Assembly: GCF_014192645.1 (NCBI RefSeq)
Contig: NZ_JACHYE010000003.1
Coordinates: 124,001 to 188,000 of the forward strand
From: Herbaspirillum sp. Sphag64
GTDB lineage: Bacteria > Pseudomonadota > Gammaproteobacteria > Burkholderiales > Burkholderiaceae_D
Direction: 5' to 3'
DNA: 64,000 bases
The translations under genes were made by a program, and so were the position numbers. Position 1 is the first letter of the stretch. Each line of letters starts with the position of its first letter. The notes under the pieces are model-generated. The model was not told the origin of the DNA. It ran no database searches and was given only the letters and a program-made list of their open reading frames with translations. Of this stretch, positions 55,181 to 64,000 are shown piece after piece.

Positions 55181-56470
55181 TCAGGCAGCTTGCGCCACTG
55201 GTTCGACCCGGTTGCGGTACAGGATCAGTGTGGCGATCAGGCCGCAGATGGCGGCAAAGCTCATCCACAGGCCAGGTGCGGCTTTGTCGCCGGTCATTTC
55301 GATCAGTCCGGTTGCAATCGCTGGTGTAAAGCCGCCGAAAATTGCTGTCGCCAGGCTGTAAGCCAGCGAGAAACCTGCAGTACGCACATCGACAGGCATG
55401 ACTTCGGTCAGCGCTACCACCATCGCGCCGTTGTAGCTGGCGTAGAGGAAGGAGAGCCACAGTTCAACGACCAGCATCTTGGCGAAGGTAGCATCATTGA
55501 CCAACCAGGTCAGTGCCGGGTAGGAAGTGAGAATGGTCAGTACGGTAAAGACCAGCAGCAGCGGACGGCGACCGATACGGTCCGACAGCGTACCCATGAT
55601 CGGCAGCCAGATGAAGTTGGAGAGACCGACGCAGAAAGTGACGATGAGAGCGCTTTCGGTGCTCAGTTTGAGCACGTTCTTGCCGAAGGTCGGGGTGTAG
55701 ACGGTGATCAGGTAGAAGGACACTGTCGTCATGGAGACTAGCATCATGCCGGCGACGACCAGTTTCCAGTTTTCGATCATGGAACGGAAGATTTCACCCA
55801 GGCTAGGCTTGCGCTTGCGGGCCTTGAATTCTTCAGTCTCTTGCAGGGAGCGACGAATCACGAACAAAACCGGCACGATCATGCAGCCCACGAAGAACGG
55901 TACGCGCCAGCCCCAGTCGGCAACCTGCTCTGCTGTCAGCATGAGTTTGATGCCGTAGCCCAGTGCAGCGGCGACGATGATGGCGACTTGCTGACTGGCG
56001 GACTGCCAGCTCACGTAAAAGCCTTTACGACCTGGGGTAGCCATTTCGGACAGATAAACCGAGACGCCGCCCAGTTCAACACCTGCCGAAAAGCCTTGCA
56101 GCAGGCGGCCGATCAGCACCAGTGCTGGCGCCAGTAAGCCAATCGTGGCGTAACCGGGGACGAAAGCAATCAACATGGTGCCCAGCGCCATCAAGGCGAG
56201 GGTAACGATCAGACCTTTGCGGCGGCCAACGCGGTCAATGTAGGCACCGAGGAAAATGGCACCTAGTGGACGCATCAGGAAGCCGGCACCAAAGGTCATG
56301 AAGGTCAGCATCAGGGACGCAAATTCGTTTTCTGCGGGGAAAAACGCCTTGGAAATATAGCTGGCGTAGAAGCCAAACAGGAAAAAGTCGAACATTTCAA
56401 TGAAGTTGCCACTGGTAACACGCAAGACGGTGGCGAACTTCGAAGGAGAAGCGGTAGCAGGAGATGTCAT
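55181..56470 (-). CDS. MFS citrate/tricarballylate-type proton symporter (MHS family)
   Basis: 429 residues and twelve transmembrane helices. '[28 protein letters not shown]' at the start is the signature of CitA/TcuC-like carriers. '[13 protein letters not shown]' is the loop 2-3 motif and '[22 protein letters not shown]' the helix 4-5 region. Substrate probably a tri- or dicarboxylate, by family resemblance only. It starts 363 bp from the divergent large gene. Confidence 0.87.
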   Translation of the reverse strand: MTSPATASPSKFATVLRVTSGNFIEMFDFFLFGFYASYISKAFFPAENEFASLMLTFMTFGAGFLMRPLGAIFLGAYIDRVGRRKGLIVTLALMALGTMLIAFVPGYATIGLLAPALVLIGRLLQGFSAGVELGGVSVYLSEMATPGRKGFYVSWQSASQQVAIIVAAALGYGIKLMLTAEQVADWGWRVPFFVGCMIVPVLFVIRRSLQETEEFKARKRKPSLGEIFRSMIENWKLVVAGMMLVSMTTVSFYLITVYTPTFGKNVLKLSTESALIVTFCVGLSNFIWLPIMGTLSDRIGRRPLLLVFTVLTILTSYPALTWLVNDATFAKMLVVELWLSFLYASYNGAMVVALTEVMPVDVRTAGFSLAYSLATAIFGGFTPAIATGLIEMTGDKAAPGLWMSFAAICGLIATLILYRNRVEPVAQAA

Positions 56471-56834
56471 GGTTTGTCTCAGTTATGCCTGATGTTCAGC
56501 CTTGGAATCGATGAATTTCAGGACTTGTGTTTTCACTAATACTGCTGGCATTGATATTGTTATTGGCTGCCGTGGCCGCGAGTCTATCCCAATCATGATC
56601 GGCGAAGCTTTCTAACAGCTTTCATGAAGGCTTTATTTTTCGGCATCGCCATTTCTCACTGGAAATAAAAAACATCGTCGATCTGCGTTGCTGACACCTT
56701 TATGATCGAGCTTTGATCGCTTTTTGATATCTATTTGTCAATAAAGAGAATCTTATGTTGGACATTATCGTTTTTTTTCTATGTAAATGTCGAAATGTTG
56801 ATATTCGGTTTTCAAAAAATTACTTGGGGTAGGC
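56471..56834. other. Divergent intergenic region
   Basis: 364 bp between divergent genes, AT-rich from 56620 on. No gene or strong hairpin seen. A repeated TGATCGA/TGATCGC pair near 56703-56722 may be regulatory, but nothing else supports it. Confidence 0.35.
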
Positions 56835-59800
56835 ATGCCCCCACTTGACTCTGCCTCTATGCGCGCCACTGCAGGGCAGTATGCTGCAAGTCGGTCTGAT
56901 GGCCGCTATGTTGCATCCCGTCGACGTTTGTTAAGGCGTCTGGCCAGGGAGTCGGCCAACAGGCCGGAGCCCGGTTCGCGGGTACTGGCGATGGTGTATG
57001 TGGCGGCATTGTTGTCGCAGCAGGTTGCACTGGTAAGCAACAGTCCGAGACGACCACCCGAGGGAAAGCGCAGTGGCATGCAAGATACTGAGTTGCCGTC
57101 GCCGCTTGGTTGGGTTGTTGCCGTGTCTTCTGAAGTAGCGTCCACGGCATCGACGTTACCATCCGCACCCGTTCAGCGGCGCTGGTGGCCAGGCGTGATG
57201 ATGGCGACTGCTACTGAGGTGGTGACCGCACAGCATTCTCTTTCTCCACATCGCTTGTTTATCGTCAAGGATGACGCGCGCAAGAGTCAGGTTTTTGCAG
57301 CGATGGCACAAGTGCTGCTGCAGGGCGGGCAGATTGAGCAGGCATTGGCAGACCACCTGATGCTCGCCTGGCGCTGGGAGGATATGGGTATGCCTGTCTG
57401 TGTTGCACCAGTCTCCAGCCAATTGCTGCCCGGACGTGACAAGCGGATTTCAATGGCAAACCGTGAGCAGCAGGTCATCGCGCACATTGAGGAGAACTGC
57501 GCGGTAGAGACCGAGATCATGGACTCGGAAGGATTGAAAGAAGGCAAGTTGTTGCTGTTCAAGGCACAGCGCGCTGAGAATCCATTTCGCATGCTTTATG
57601 ACAATCAGCCCGCAGTGGAGGTTTCGCAGACAGTGCGTCGCATTGCAGACGGGCTAAATTTTTTTGTGGATGTGATCACGCTGGGTATCAAGCCGGCTAT
57701 TGGTGGTTTGATAGCCGCCTATTACCGCAAGCTCTATTACGATGGCATTCACGATGACATCTGTTCTGCACGTCAGCGGCATCTGGCTTTTGCCTTGCTG
57801 ACGACCAGCCTCGATGTACGTGGTGTGACGCTGGGGGGGCTCAAGCGCCGGGCGATGACCCAGCCGCTGGAGTTGACGGGGCAGGTGCCGTTTTCCAGCA
57901 AGGCGGCCTATTTCTTTCACAACAAGGAGACTGGCATACATCGTGAAATGTTGCTGACAGCGACCCATCCTGCTCAGGAGGGGGGAAGACCGTTGAAAAT
58001 GATGGTCAACACCAATGTCGATTCTGAGTTGGTAGTGCATCAGACTGTGGTGTCGAGCGCAGCCAAAGTGGAGCGTCGGATTATCTACGATGAACAACGC
58101 AGTGTCTGGCGCTATGCGCAAGGGGCTGATCTGTCGTCGTTGCAAATGGATATTGCGGAGGGAGAGGCGTGCATCATGTTGGCGGGCAATCGTTATCCGA
58201 TAAGACAGCGCCCGGACGGACAGTTCGACATTGTCGTGAGCCGGACGGATGGGAAGAAGGACCTCATGCCGGTCTATCGTGATCCGTTTTCAAAGACGTG
58301 GCACTTGCGCATAGAAAATCATCATCGGCTTTTCACCAAAGGACAACGGAGGTTGATCGAACGACTACAAATTACACCGAATCAGAAAAGCCTGTATAGC
58401 TTGGTGGCCAAGCGCTATGCACGCGGTGACAGCCAGCCTAGGATATTCGAGGTCAGGAACCGGCACGATGACGTCTTCAATACGGCACCGTTGTATCAGT
58501 TGATCGAGCTGGATGGCAGGCTGGTACCAGTGAGGATGGCACTAAGCGAGAAGCTGGGTATGCAATATCAGATTTACAACATTAAGCATCCGATGCGTCC
58601 CAGTTATACGGTGGAATGGAATGGCATGCGCTGGCGATTTGAACGCTGGACCTCGCCGCATGTATCGCTTGGCTTGTTCGAGCAGGTCAAGGACACAATG
58701 TTTGCTTATATTGCAGAAAGTAGTTTGTCGACGCCGGATCAGCAGGGAATTAAATGGACCGATGATCAGCGTGGCTTCCTGAAGATAAGGCGACGTTACG
58801 TAGAACTGCACAAAGGATCGAAGACCTATCTGGTGGGGAAGGACGGTAGCAAGATCGAAGTGCGTTATAGCAATGGCCAGTTTCACCCGTTGCCATCGGT
58901 GACGGTTGCAGGGGCGATACTAAGCCAAGTAGGTGATCAGCGGGTGGCAGATTTTCTCGACATGCTCAAGGGGCAGTCGAAGGATCGTATTCAGGATGGT
59001 TTTGATTTCATTAATCTCGAGCAGGTGGCGAAGACGATCTTTTTTCCAGAACAGCCGCAGCTGGAACAGGTACCATCCAATGACGTGGGTGTCAGGCGGT
59101 ATAGCCTGCTCACTGGTGGCAAGCGCTACTTTATAGAAACCAACGTCAATGGTCGGGATCTGCACATTTTGTTGGACCCCGAAGCTGCGCTGGCTGAGAA
59201 AAAACTTAATCTGCGTATGGATGGTGGAGCAATCGAGCAGATTGTCGTACTGCGCCGTCCTCCTCAGGACCAGCCACAACGCAGCGTGACTCGCGCGCAG
59301 ATCAAGCAAGATACGATCCAGCGGATTGCGCAGGGTGCCAAGTCGATTGCAGAAGCACTCGATAAAGTCGGACCGGTCGCTGCTGGACGTCTGTTGCTTG
59401 TGATGGGGCATGCGGATTTCTTGCAGACATCCGCGGTGGAGAATAATGTTTTTGCTACACCGCAAACCGTTTTTCAGACGTTGTTTGATTATTTCCTGGT
59501 GCTCAGTGAAGCGCATCCGGGGGTCATTATCATCCCGGGGTCGATTTACGTTTCTGAGGATGTTCCTGTGGGCTTGCAGGGCAGGAACATTATGTTTGCC
59601 CATCAGGGTCGTACCCGTGGCGTCGAAAATCTGATCAATTTTTTTGCGGTACTGGTGCCCGTGTTCTACAACGGCAAACTCGTCACCATCGGTAGAAAGG
59701 GTGATTATCTCTGTCATGAGGCGGTGGGCCGTAGCCCGAAATCAGGAACGATGCGGGTAACTGATTTGCAGGAGCCATTGCCGTCTGGAGTGACCTTGCA

Positions 59801-60314
59801 TCTGAGCAGCGAGCTGTTGACCGAGGATGCTGCGGCGCGCGCAAGCAGTGAAACCAGCAATGACGATGACATGGCGCATACAGGAACAGTTTTTGCGGGG
59901 AGAACCTTGTTGCCGACGGAGGGGGCGCTGGCAAGTTGGTACTTTCAGCGCGAAAATTCACCTCACTTGGGCCCTGAAAGTTCGTTGTTCCAGAATGTCT
60001 TTACCATTGAAGGAGAAAAATTCCTAATCGTCATCGAAGATGAGTTGGCTCAGGAGGGGACGGCCGTACGTGCGGTAGCGCGACTCGTGCAATCTACAGG
60101 TGGTTCATCGGGAGACGGCACCCGCTTCGATTGGATTGTCCACTCTAGCGCCGGGCAGCAGATTGCGCCAGAGGTGCGTAATCTGGCCGATAACTACTTG
60201 CAGGCCGATCTGCGGGACAACAATGTTCTGGAGGGGCGGCATGCACAGTGGCTGCAACAGCGCTTCTATAATCCTCAACGCGATCTGATTATCTATGACT
60301 ACACCCTCTATTGA
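56835..60314 (+). CDS. Large (1159-residue) effector-like protein of unknown function
   Basis: 1159 residues, no signal peptide. Not recognised. The first 110 residues are low-complexity, Arg/Ser/Pro-rich, as in type III effector leaders. The middle (about 270-720) repeats short beta units of the kind 'YPIRQRPDGQFDIVVSRTDG', 'MPVYRDPFSKTWHLRIENH', 'RYVELHKGSKTYLVGKDGSK', similar in style to large dermonecrotic-type toxins of plant-associated bacteria. The C-terminal part (about 850-1020) has an alpha/beta look: 'GRLLLVMGHADFLQT', 'HPGVIIIPGSIYVSED', 'VFYNGKLVTIGRKGDYLCHE'. It overlaps the convergent GGDEF-EAL gene by 7 bp. A secreted toxin or effector is a guess from style. Confidence 0.7.
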   Translation: MPPLDSASMRATAGQYAASRSDGRYVASRRRLLRRLARESANRPEPGSRVLAMVYVAALLSQQVALVSNSPRRPPEGKRSGMQDTELPSPLGWVVAVSSEVASTASTLPSAPVQRRWWPGVMMATATEVVTAQHSLSPHRLFIVKDDARKSQVFAAMAQVLLQGGQIEQALADHLMLAWRWEDMGMPVCVAPVSSQLLPGRDKRISMANREQQVIAHIEENCAVETEIMDSEGLKEGKLLLFKAQRAENPFRMLYDNQPAVEVSQTVRRIADGLNFFVDVITLGIKPAIGGLIAAYYRKLYYDGIHDDICSARQRHLAFALLTTSLDVRGVTLGGLKRRAMTQPLELTGQVPFSSKAAYFFHNKETGIHREMLLTATHPAQEGGRPLKMMVNTNVDSELVVHQTVVSSAAKVERRIIYDEQRSVWRYAQGADLSSLQMDIAEGEACIMLAGNRYPIRQRPDGQFDIVVSRTDGKKDLMPVYRDPFSKTWHLRIENHHRLFTKGQRRLIERLQITPNQKSLYSLVAKRYARGDSQPRIFEVRNRHDDVFNTAPLYQLIELDGRLVPVRMALSEKLGMQYQIYNIKHPMRPSYTVEWNGMRWRFERWTSPHVSLGLFEQVKDTMFAYIAESSLSTPDQQGIKWTDDQRGFLKIRRRYVELHKGSKTYLVGKDGSKIEVRYSNGQFHPLPSVTVAGAILSQVGDQRVADFLDMLKGQSKDRIQDGFDFINLEQVAKTIFFPEQPQLEQVPSNDVGVRRYSLLTGGKRYFIETNVNGRDLHILLDPEAALAEKKLNLRMDGGAIEQIVVLRRPPQDQPQRSVTRAQIKQDTIQRIAQGAKSIAEALDKVGPVAAGRLLLVMGHADFLQTSAVENNVFATPQTVFQTLFDYFLVLSEAHPGVIIIPGSIYVSEDVPVGLQGRNIMFAHQGRTRGVENLINFFAVLVPVFYNGKLVTIGRKGDYLCHEAVGRSPKSGTMRVTDLQEPLPSGVTLHLSSELLTEDAAARASSETSNDDDMAHTGTVFAGRTLLPTEGALASWYFQRENSPHLGPESSLFQNVFTIEGEKFLIVIEDELAQEGTAVRAVARLVQSTGGSSGDGTRFDWIVHSSAGQQIAPEVRNLADNYLQADLRDNNVLEGRHAQWLQQRFYNPQRDLIIYDYTLY

Positions 60315-62917
60315 GATGTTGTGACGTTGAGCAACGATGCCGGTGCGACGATGTCGTGGGTATGGCTGGCGCGGAAGTAACTGTTGGCCCACCCTATGCA
60401 TTGAAGCGCTGGCATCGGACGAGCGATTCCGTAGCCTTGTATGACCTCGCATCCCATATTTTGCAGCACGATGGCTTCGCGCTCGGTCTCGACGCCCTCA
60501 GCGACGATATCGAGTTTGAATACCTTGGCAATATGGATGATGGATTCGACCAGGGCCAGATTGTCAGGGTCGTTGACCATGCTGCGCACGAAGCTCTGGT
60601 CGATCTTGATTGTCTGCACTGCCAGCCGTTGCAGGTAACTTAAAGAGGAATAACCGGTGCCGAAATCGTCGAGTGAGAAGCGGATGCCGAGTTTGCTGCA
60701 TTCGGCAATCACGTGATTCATCGAACCGAGGTCGGTCAGGGCGGTGGATTCCAGAATCTCAAACTCAAGCATAGTGGGCGAGACCGTAGGATGACGCGCC
60801 AGAATACGCAGCAGGCGCACCAGAAAATCGGCGTGCTGGAAATGACGTGGCGAGATATTGACGCTGACCGGCCACGACAGACCTTGTGCCTGCCACAGTG
60901 CAATTTGCAGGAGTGCCTGATGGATGACCCATTCGCCGAGTTCGATGACGAGGTCGGAGTTTTCTATTTTGGGAAGAAACTGCAGCGGCGGGATCAGACC
61001 TCGCTCGGGGTCTTGCCAGCGTAGCAAGGCTTCGAAACCGGAAACTTCATGCGTCACCATGTTGACCTTGGGCTGGTAATACAGCACCAGTTCGCCACGG
61101 TTGAGTGCTTCTCGAAAGCGCGCCAGGATCTGGCGTGTCGACTTGCGCTCCTGAGCCTGTCCGATATCAAACAGATGGCTACGATTGCGACCTTCCTGCT
61201 TGGCCAGATACATCGCCTGATCTGCATTACGCAGCAGCGTATCTGCATCGGAGGGATCATCCGGGAAGATCGATAGGCCGATACTGGCGGTGACGCTGAT
61301 GGCAATGCCGTCGACCTCAAATGGTCGGGCCAGATGGTCGAGGATTTTATTGACCACACCAGTGATGGCGTCGATGTCATCGAGATCTTCCAGCAGCAGG
61401 ACGAACTCATCGCCACCAAGGCGCGCCACAATGTCGCATTCACGCAGCAGTTTTCGCAGACGGGCGACGATATCGATGAGCAGTTTGTCACCGACGGCGT
61501 GACCAAAGGCGTCGTTGACTGTCTTGAAGTTGTCGATATCGATCAGACAGACGACCAGTTTCTTTTGTGCCTCACGGCTGTGCCATAAGGCGGCATCAAA
61601 CAGTCGCTCCAGTAGCGAGCGATTGGGCAGGCCGGTCAGGACATCGTGTTCTGCCTGCCATTGGAGACGTTCCTGGATGCGCTGGTTTTCTGAGATGTCG
61701 CGCGCCACCATGACGCTGCCTAGCAGCTCGCCGTTGTGGGCGCGGATCGGCGAGCTGATACTCTCAACCGGGATTATCTCGCCCTGGCGCGTGAGCAGTT
61801 TTCCTTGTTGTGCCAAGAAAGCCTGTTCGCCAAAGACGTCCAGTGGCAGTGAGGCTTGCGGTAATTGTCGTGAGTGTGAAGTCGGCTGTGTAGTTGCCTG
61901 TAAAGCTTCCTCGTGCGGCTGCTGCGCACTGCGCATACTGAACACGGCAGCCACCGGCTGACCGAGTGCCTGGATCCGGCTCAGTCCGGTCAGGCGCGAC
62001 GCGGCCGCATTCAGGTAGGTGACCAGACCCCATTTGTCGCTGGTGATGACAGCGTCACCGATGGACGCCAGCGTTACCTCAGCCAGATCTTTTTCTGCCT
62101 GCAGCTCTGCTTTGAGCTGGGCTTCCCGGCGTGCCCGCATCTCAAGCGTGAGTAGCATGTAATTGAAGGCGTGACCGAGACGGCTGAGTTCGTCATGACC
62201 GGTGACGGTGGCGCGTCGTTCCAGATCGCCAGCGGTCACGGCATCGGCTACCCGGGCAAATTCCTGGAGCCGTCGCGTGAGGCGATTGGCCAGCAGCCAG
62301 GCCAGCAGTATGCCGATAGAGATGGCGGCAGTGGTGTAGAGCAAACCGGTCTCTACAATCAAGGCCAGCCGCGAGGCAGTATCGCTGCGGGAGACTAACA
62401 AGCGGACCCAGCCAAGCCGTTTCTCATTGAGCATCACCGTGGCTACGACATCGGCTTCGGCGGCGTCATTGGCGAGAATGTGCAGATGCCCATGGGCGCT
62501 GGCGAAACGATCAAAGTCGCTAATGTATTTGCCTCGTAACTCCGGCCTGCCGTGCGCCAGAATCTTGCCGTCAGTACCAATGACCATGACTTGCGTGACA
62601 CCGGGGTAGCCGCCAATGGCCTGTGTCAGTTCCTGTAAGCTGCCCAGATCTGAGGAAAGTAAAGGGGTCACTGCAATGAGACCGAGATTGTTGGCCAGGC
62701 TGGTGGCTTGGGTGAGTTGGCTTTCGATCAGAAAATTCTCTTGCCGCACCGAGAGGTCGTAGACGAACAGCGTCATCATGATGGCATGCACCACTGCCAC
62801 ACTCCAGATCAATTGGCCTCTGACACTACCACTGAAAAGTTCGCGCCATAGCCTGGCTGGCAACTGATTGCCCGGGCCTCTGAACAGACGCAGTGGTATG
62901 CGGTAGAGGCGTCTCAT
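60308..62917 (-). CDS. HAMP-PAS-GGDEF-EAL membrane protein (cyclic-di-GMP turnover)
   Basis: 869 residues. Transmembrane helix about 33-55, periplasmic sensor about 56-185, second helix about 187-210, HAMP about 210-265, PAS about 280-420 with an insertion of about 45 residues rich in Gln/Ser, GGDEF about 425-590 with intact RLGGDEF, EAL about 600-850 with 'GFEALLRW', 'DDFGTGYSSL' and 'VAEGVET' all intact. Both synthesis and breakdown of c-di-GMP are possible; the EAL part looks catalytic. It overlaps the upstream lipoprotein gene by 4 bp, so they are one operon and the binding protein probably feeds the sensor. Confidence 0.93.
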   Translation of the reverse strand: MRRLYRIPLRLFRGPGNQLPARLWRELFSGSVRGQLIWSVAVVHAIMMTLFVYDLSVRQENFLIESQLTQATSLANNLGLIAVTPLLSSDLGSLQELTQAIGGYPGVTQVMVIGTDGKILAHGRPELRGKYISDFDRFASAHGHLHILANDAAEADVVATVMLNEKRLGWVRLLVSRSDTASRLALIVETGLLYTTAAISIGILLAWLLANRLTRRLQEFARVADAVTAGDLERRATVTGHDELSRLGHAFNYMLLTLEMRARREAQLKAELQAEKDLAEVTLASIGDAVITSDKWGLVTYLNAAASRLTGLSRIQALGQPVAAVFSMRSAQQPHEEALQATTQPTSHSRQLPQASLPLDVFGEQAFLAQQGKLLTRQGEIIPVESISSPIRAHNGELLGSVMVARDISENQRIQERLQWQAEHDVLTGLPNRSLLERLFDAALWHSREAQKKLVVCLIDIDNFKTVNDAFGHAVGDKLLIDIVARLRKLLRECDIVARLGGDEFVLLLEDLDDIDAITGVVNKILDHLARPFEVDGIAISVTASIGLSIFPDDPSDADTLLRNADQAMYLAKQEGRNRSHLFDIGQAQERKSTRQILARFREALNRGELVLYYQPKVNMVTHEVSGFEALLRWQDPERGLIPPLQFLPKIENSDLVIELGEWVIHQALLQIALWQAQGLSWPVSVNISPRHFQHADFLVRLLRILARHPTVSPTMLEFEILESTALTDLGSMNHVIAECSKLGIRFSLDDFGTGYSSLSYLQRLAVQTIKIDQSFVRSMVNDPDNLALVESIIHIAKVFKLDIVAEGVETEREAIVLQNMGCEVIQGYGIARPMPALQCIGWANSYFRASHTHDIVAPASLLNVTTSQ

Positions 62918-63861
62918 CGTGATTTTTTGACCTGCGTGTTGTAGTCCTGCAGGAAGCGACGCACCACATCGAAATCCTTGTCCTGTGAACGGATGAAGGC
63001 GCGCGTATTGATGTCGTGCAGGATTTGCCTGCCTGGGTCAGAGTCCTGCAAACTGGTCAACAGTTGTGCCACGCGCTCACCGACTGCTTGTGGGATGTCA
63101 TTGCGCACAATAATGGGATTCTGTATCAGACTGTTGGTTTTCCACAGTACTTGCATCTGAGCAGCCTCCTTAGGATTGGATTGCTCAAAAGCTTCCCACG
63201 CCGCTGGCCAGGTGGCGCTGATGCTGCTCTGGGAAAGGTAGGTGTTCATGATGGAGGAGTTGTGGGTACCGACGTAGAGGTTGGTGATGTCGGTCTGGAC
63301 ATTGATACCGTGCTGCTGCAGATAGAGCTGTGTCAGCATGGTCGCGGCCAGTGCGGTCGGGGCGGGATAGGCGACGACCTTGCCTTTGAGATCAGCGGGG
63401 AGGCGAATCGGGCTGTCCTTGCGGACGATGAAAATACCGCGAAATACATCGTCGTCAGCCATCCGGGCGATGACGTGGTAATGCCAATCGCGCGCCAGCA
63501 GGGCATGGTAAGGATTGGGCAGGGCAAAATCGGCTGCACCGGCGATGAGCTTGTTTTCGAAGTCATCGTAATCGTTGGCGGTTTGCAGATCAAAGATGAC
63601 TCCAGGCAAGTGGGCATCGAGGTAAAGCAGGAGTGGCTCGAATTTTTGCGCCAGCAGCTGGGGGTTGTACAAAGGGTGGATAAGGAAGATGTAGTGCTTG
63701 CCGTCAGCAACGGCCACCGGCGTATCCGCATAGCTCACCCTTGGCGCAGCGGGCGCCTTGTGGCAGCTTGCCAGCAGAATCGAGCCAGTAAGGATCAGTG
63801 TCCAGTGCAGCAAGCGCCATGCACGGTGCACACTGAGCCTTGATAGGTAGGCGGGACGCAT
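62914..63861 (-). CDS. PhnD-like substrate-binding lipoprotein
   Basis: 315 residues. Lipoprotein signal with 'ILTGSILLASC' (Cys about 33), then a type-2 periplasmic-binding fold of the phosphate/phosphite/phosphonate class ('FLIHPLYNPQLLAQKFEPLLLYL', 'AADFALPNPYHALLARDWHYHVIARMADDDVFRGIFIVRKDS', 'VAYPAPTALAATMLTQLYLQQHG'). No permease or ATPase follows; instead a GGDEF-EAL protein overlaps its stop. So it likely works as a sensor subunit, as with other PhnD-like proteins tied to c-di-GMP enzymes. ATG 63861 has AGGAG 8 bp upstream. Confidence 0.87.
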   Translation of the reverse strand: MRPAYLSRLSVHRAWRLLHWTLILTGSILLASCHKAPAAPRVSYADTPVAVADGKHYIFLIHPLYNPQLLAQKFEPLLLYLDAHLPGVIFDLQTANDYDDFENKLIAGAADFALPNPYHALLARDWHYHVIARMADDDVFRGIFIVRKDSPIRLPADLKGKVVAYPAPTALAATMLTQLYLQQHGINVQTDITNLYVGTHNSSIMNTYLSQSSISATWPAAWEAFEQSNPKEAAQMQVLWKTNSLIQNPIIVRNDIPQAVGERVAQLLTSLQDSDPGRQILHDINTRAFIRSQDKDFDVVRRFLQDYNTQVKKSR

Positions 63862-64000
63862 CTTTATCTCCTGAAATCCAGTCATCCGGTAATGCGAATC
63901 TGATCAGCGAGGGTAGTTTGCGGGTGAGCACGAGTAAGAATTGCCTGATGCATCTATCAATTGCGCGGCATCTTTTCTGGTGCAGTTTGCGGCGCGTCAT
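63862..64000. other. Window end, no gene supported
   Basis: 139 bp upstream of the PhnD-like gene. It should hold the operon promoter. The open frame across it on the minus strand has no coding character. Confidence 0.4.

Noticed and set aside
63704-64000. 98-codon minus-strand frame at the window end
   Set aside because: It overlaps the start of the PhnD-like gene in another frame and shows no coding character.
1-64000. CRISPR array, tRNA or rRNA genes
   Set aside because: No regularly spaced short repeats, cloverleaf-like sequence or ribosomal RNA sequence was noticed by eye. A tRNAscan or CRISPR search was not possible.

Overview
The window looks like a chromosomal segment of a betaproteobacterium, most likely order Burkholderiales and plausibly Oxalobacteraceae (Herbaspirillum/Collimonas-like). 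This is an inference from gene content (RlmJ, GreB, DUF3422, a fused IolC-DUF2090, Burkholderiales-type porin) and from a fairly even, moderately high GC coding style. No rRNA, tRNA, CRISPR array or recognisable insertion sequence was seen.

Layout. 1-9.3 kb: housekeeping and small metabolic genes. These are the end of a ClC-type chloride channel, rlmJ, an EAL-HDOD signalling protein, a membrane protein, a two-domain methylglyoxal synthase, greB, a DUF3422 protein, a universal stress protein, a methyltransferase and a secreted protein. A LysE-type exporter follows at 9.3-10 kb. 10.1-22.1 kb: a complete-looking myo-inositol block with two Gfo/Idh/MocA dehydrogenases, an RpiR-type repressor, a periplasmic-binding-protein ABC importer and iolC(-DUF2090), iolD, iolE, iolB. 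A shared operator-like sequence lies in front of both transcription units. The iolA/mmsA step is not in the window. 22.1-27.2 kb: a DeoR-regulated Ugp/Mal-type ABC importer on the minus strand. 28.3 kb: a relic of a small gene that recurs twice further on. 28.5-33.5 kb: LysR regulator, MFS carrier, porin and M20 amidohydrolase, all on the minus strand, with a LysR-type T-N11-A dyad upstream.

34-48.7 kb is the accessory region. It holds a two-partner secretion system (TpsB, then a 2761-residue CdiA-like TpsA) ending in a C-terminal toxin domain and a low-GC immunity-gene candidate. A second, orphan toxin-immunity cassette follows. It begins with a 1303-bp apparently exact copy of the TpsA pre-toxin region (42624-43926 = 45409-46711) and then diverges into a different, nuclease-like toxin with its own immunity gene. 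Each cassette ends with the same minus-strand unit: a 113-residue protein gene with a conserved terminator hairpin and a 5' leader. The two leaders can be folded into the same three-hairpin RNA with a loop-upstream pseudoknot, and the pairing is kept despite base changes. This leader/gene unit, repeated at the borders of the toxin cassettes, is the least familiar thing in the window.

49-64 kb: a lipoprotein, a secreted alpha/beta hydrolase divergent from an AraC/DJ-1 regulator, an NTF2-like protein, a chemotaxis receptor with an in-frame stop codon, a flavin reductase-like protein, a citrate-type MFS carrier, an unrecognised 1159-residue effector-like protein, and a two-gene operon of a PhnD-like lipoprotein and a HAMP-PAS-GGDEF-EAL protein.
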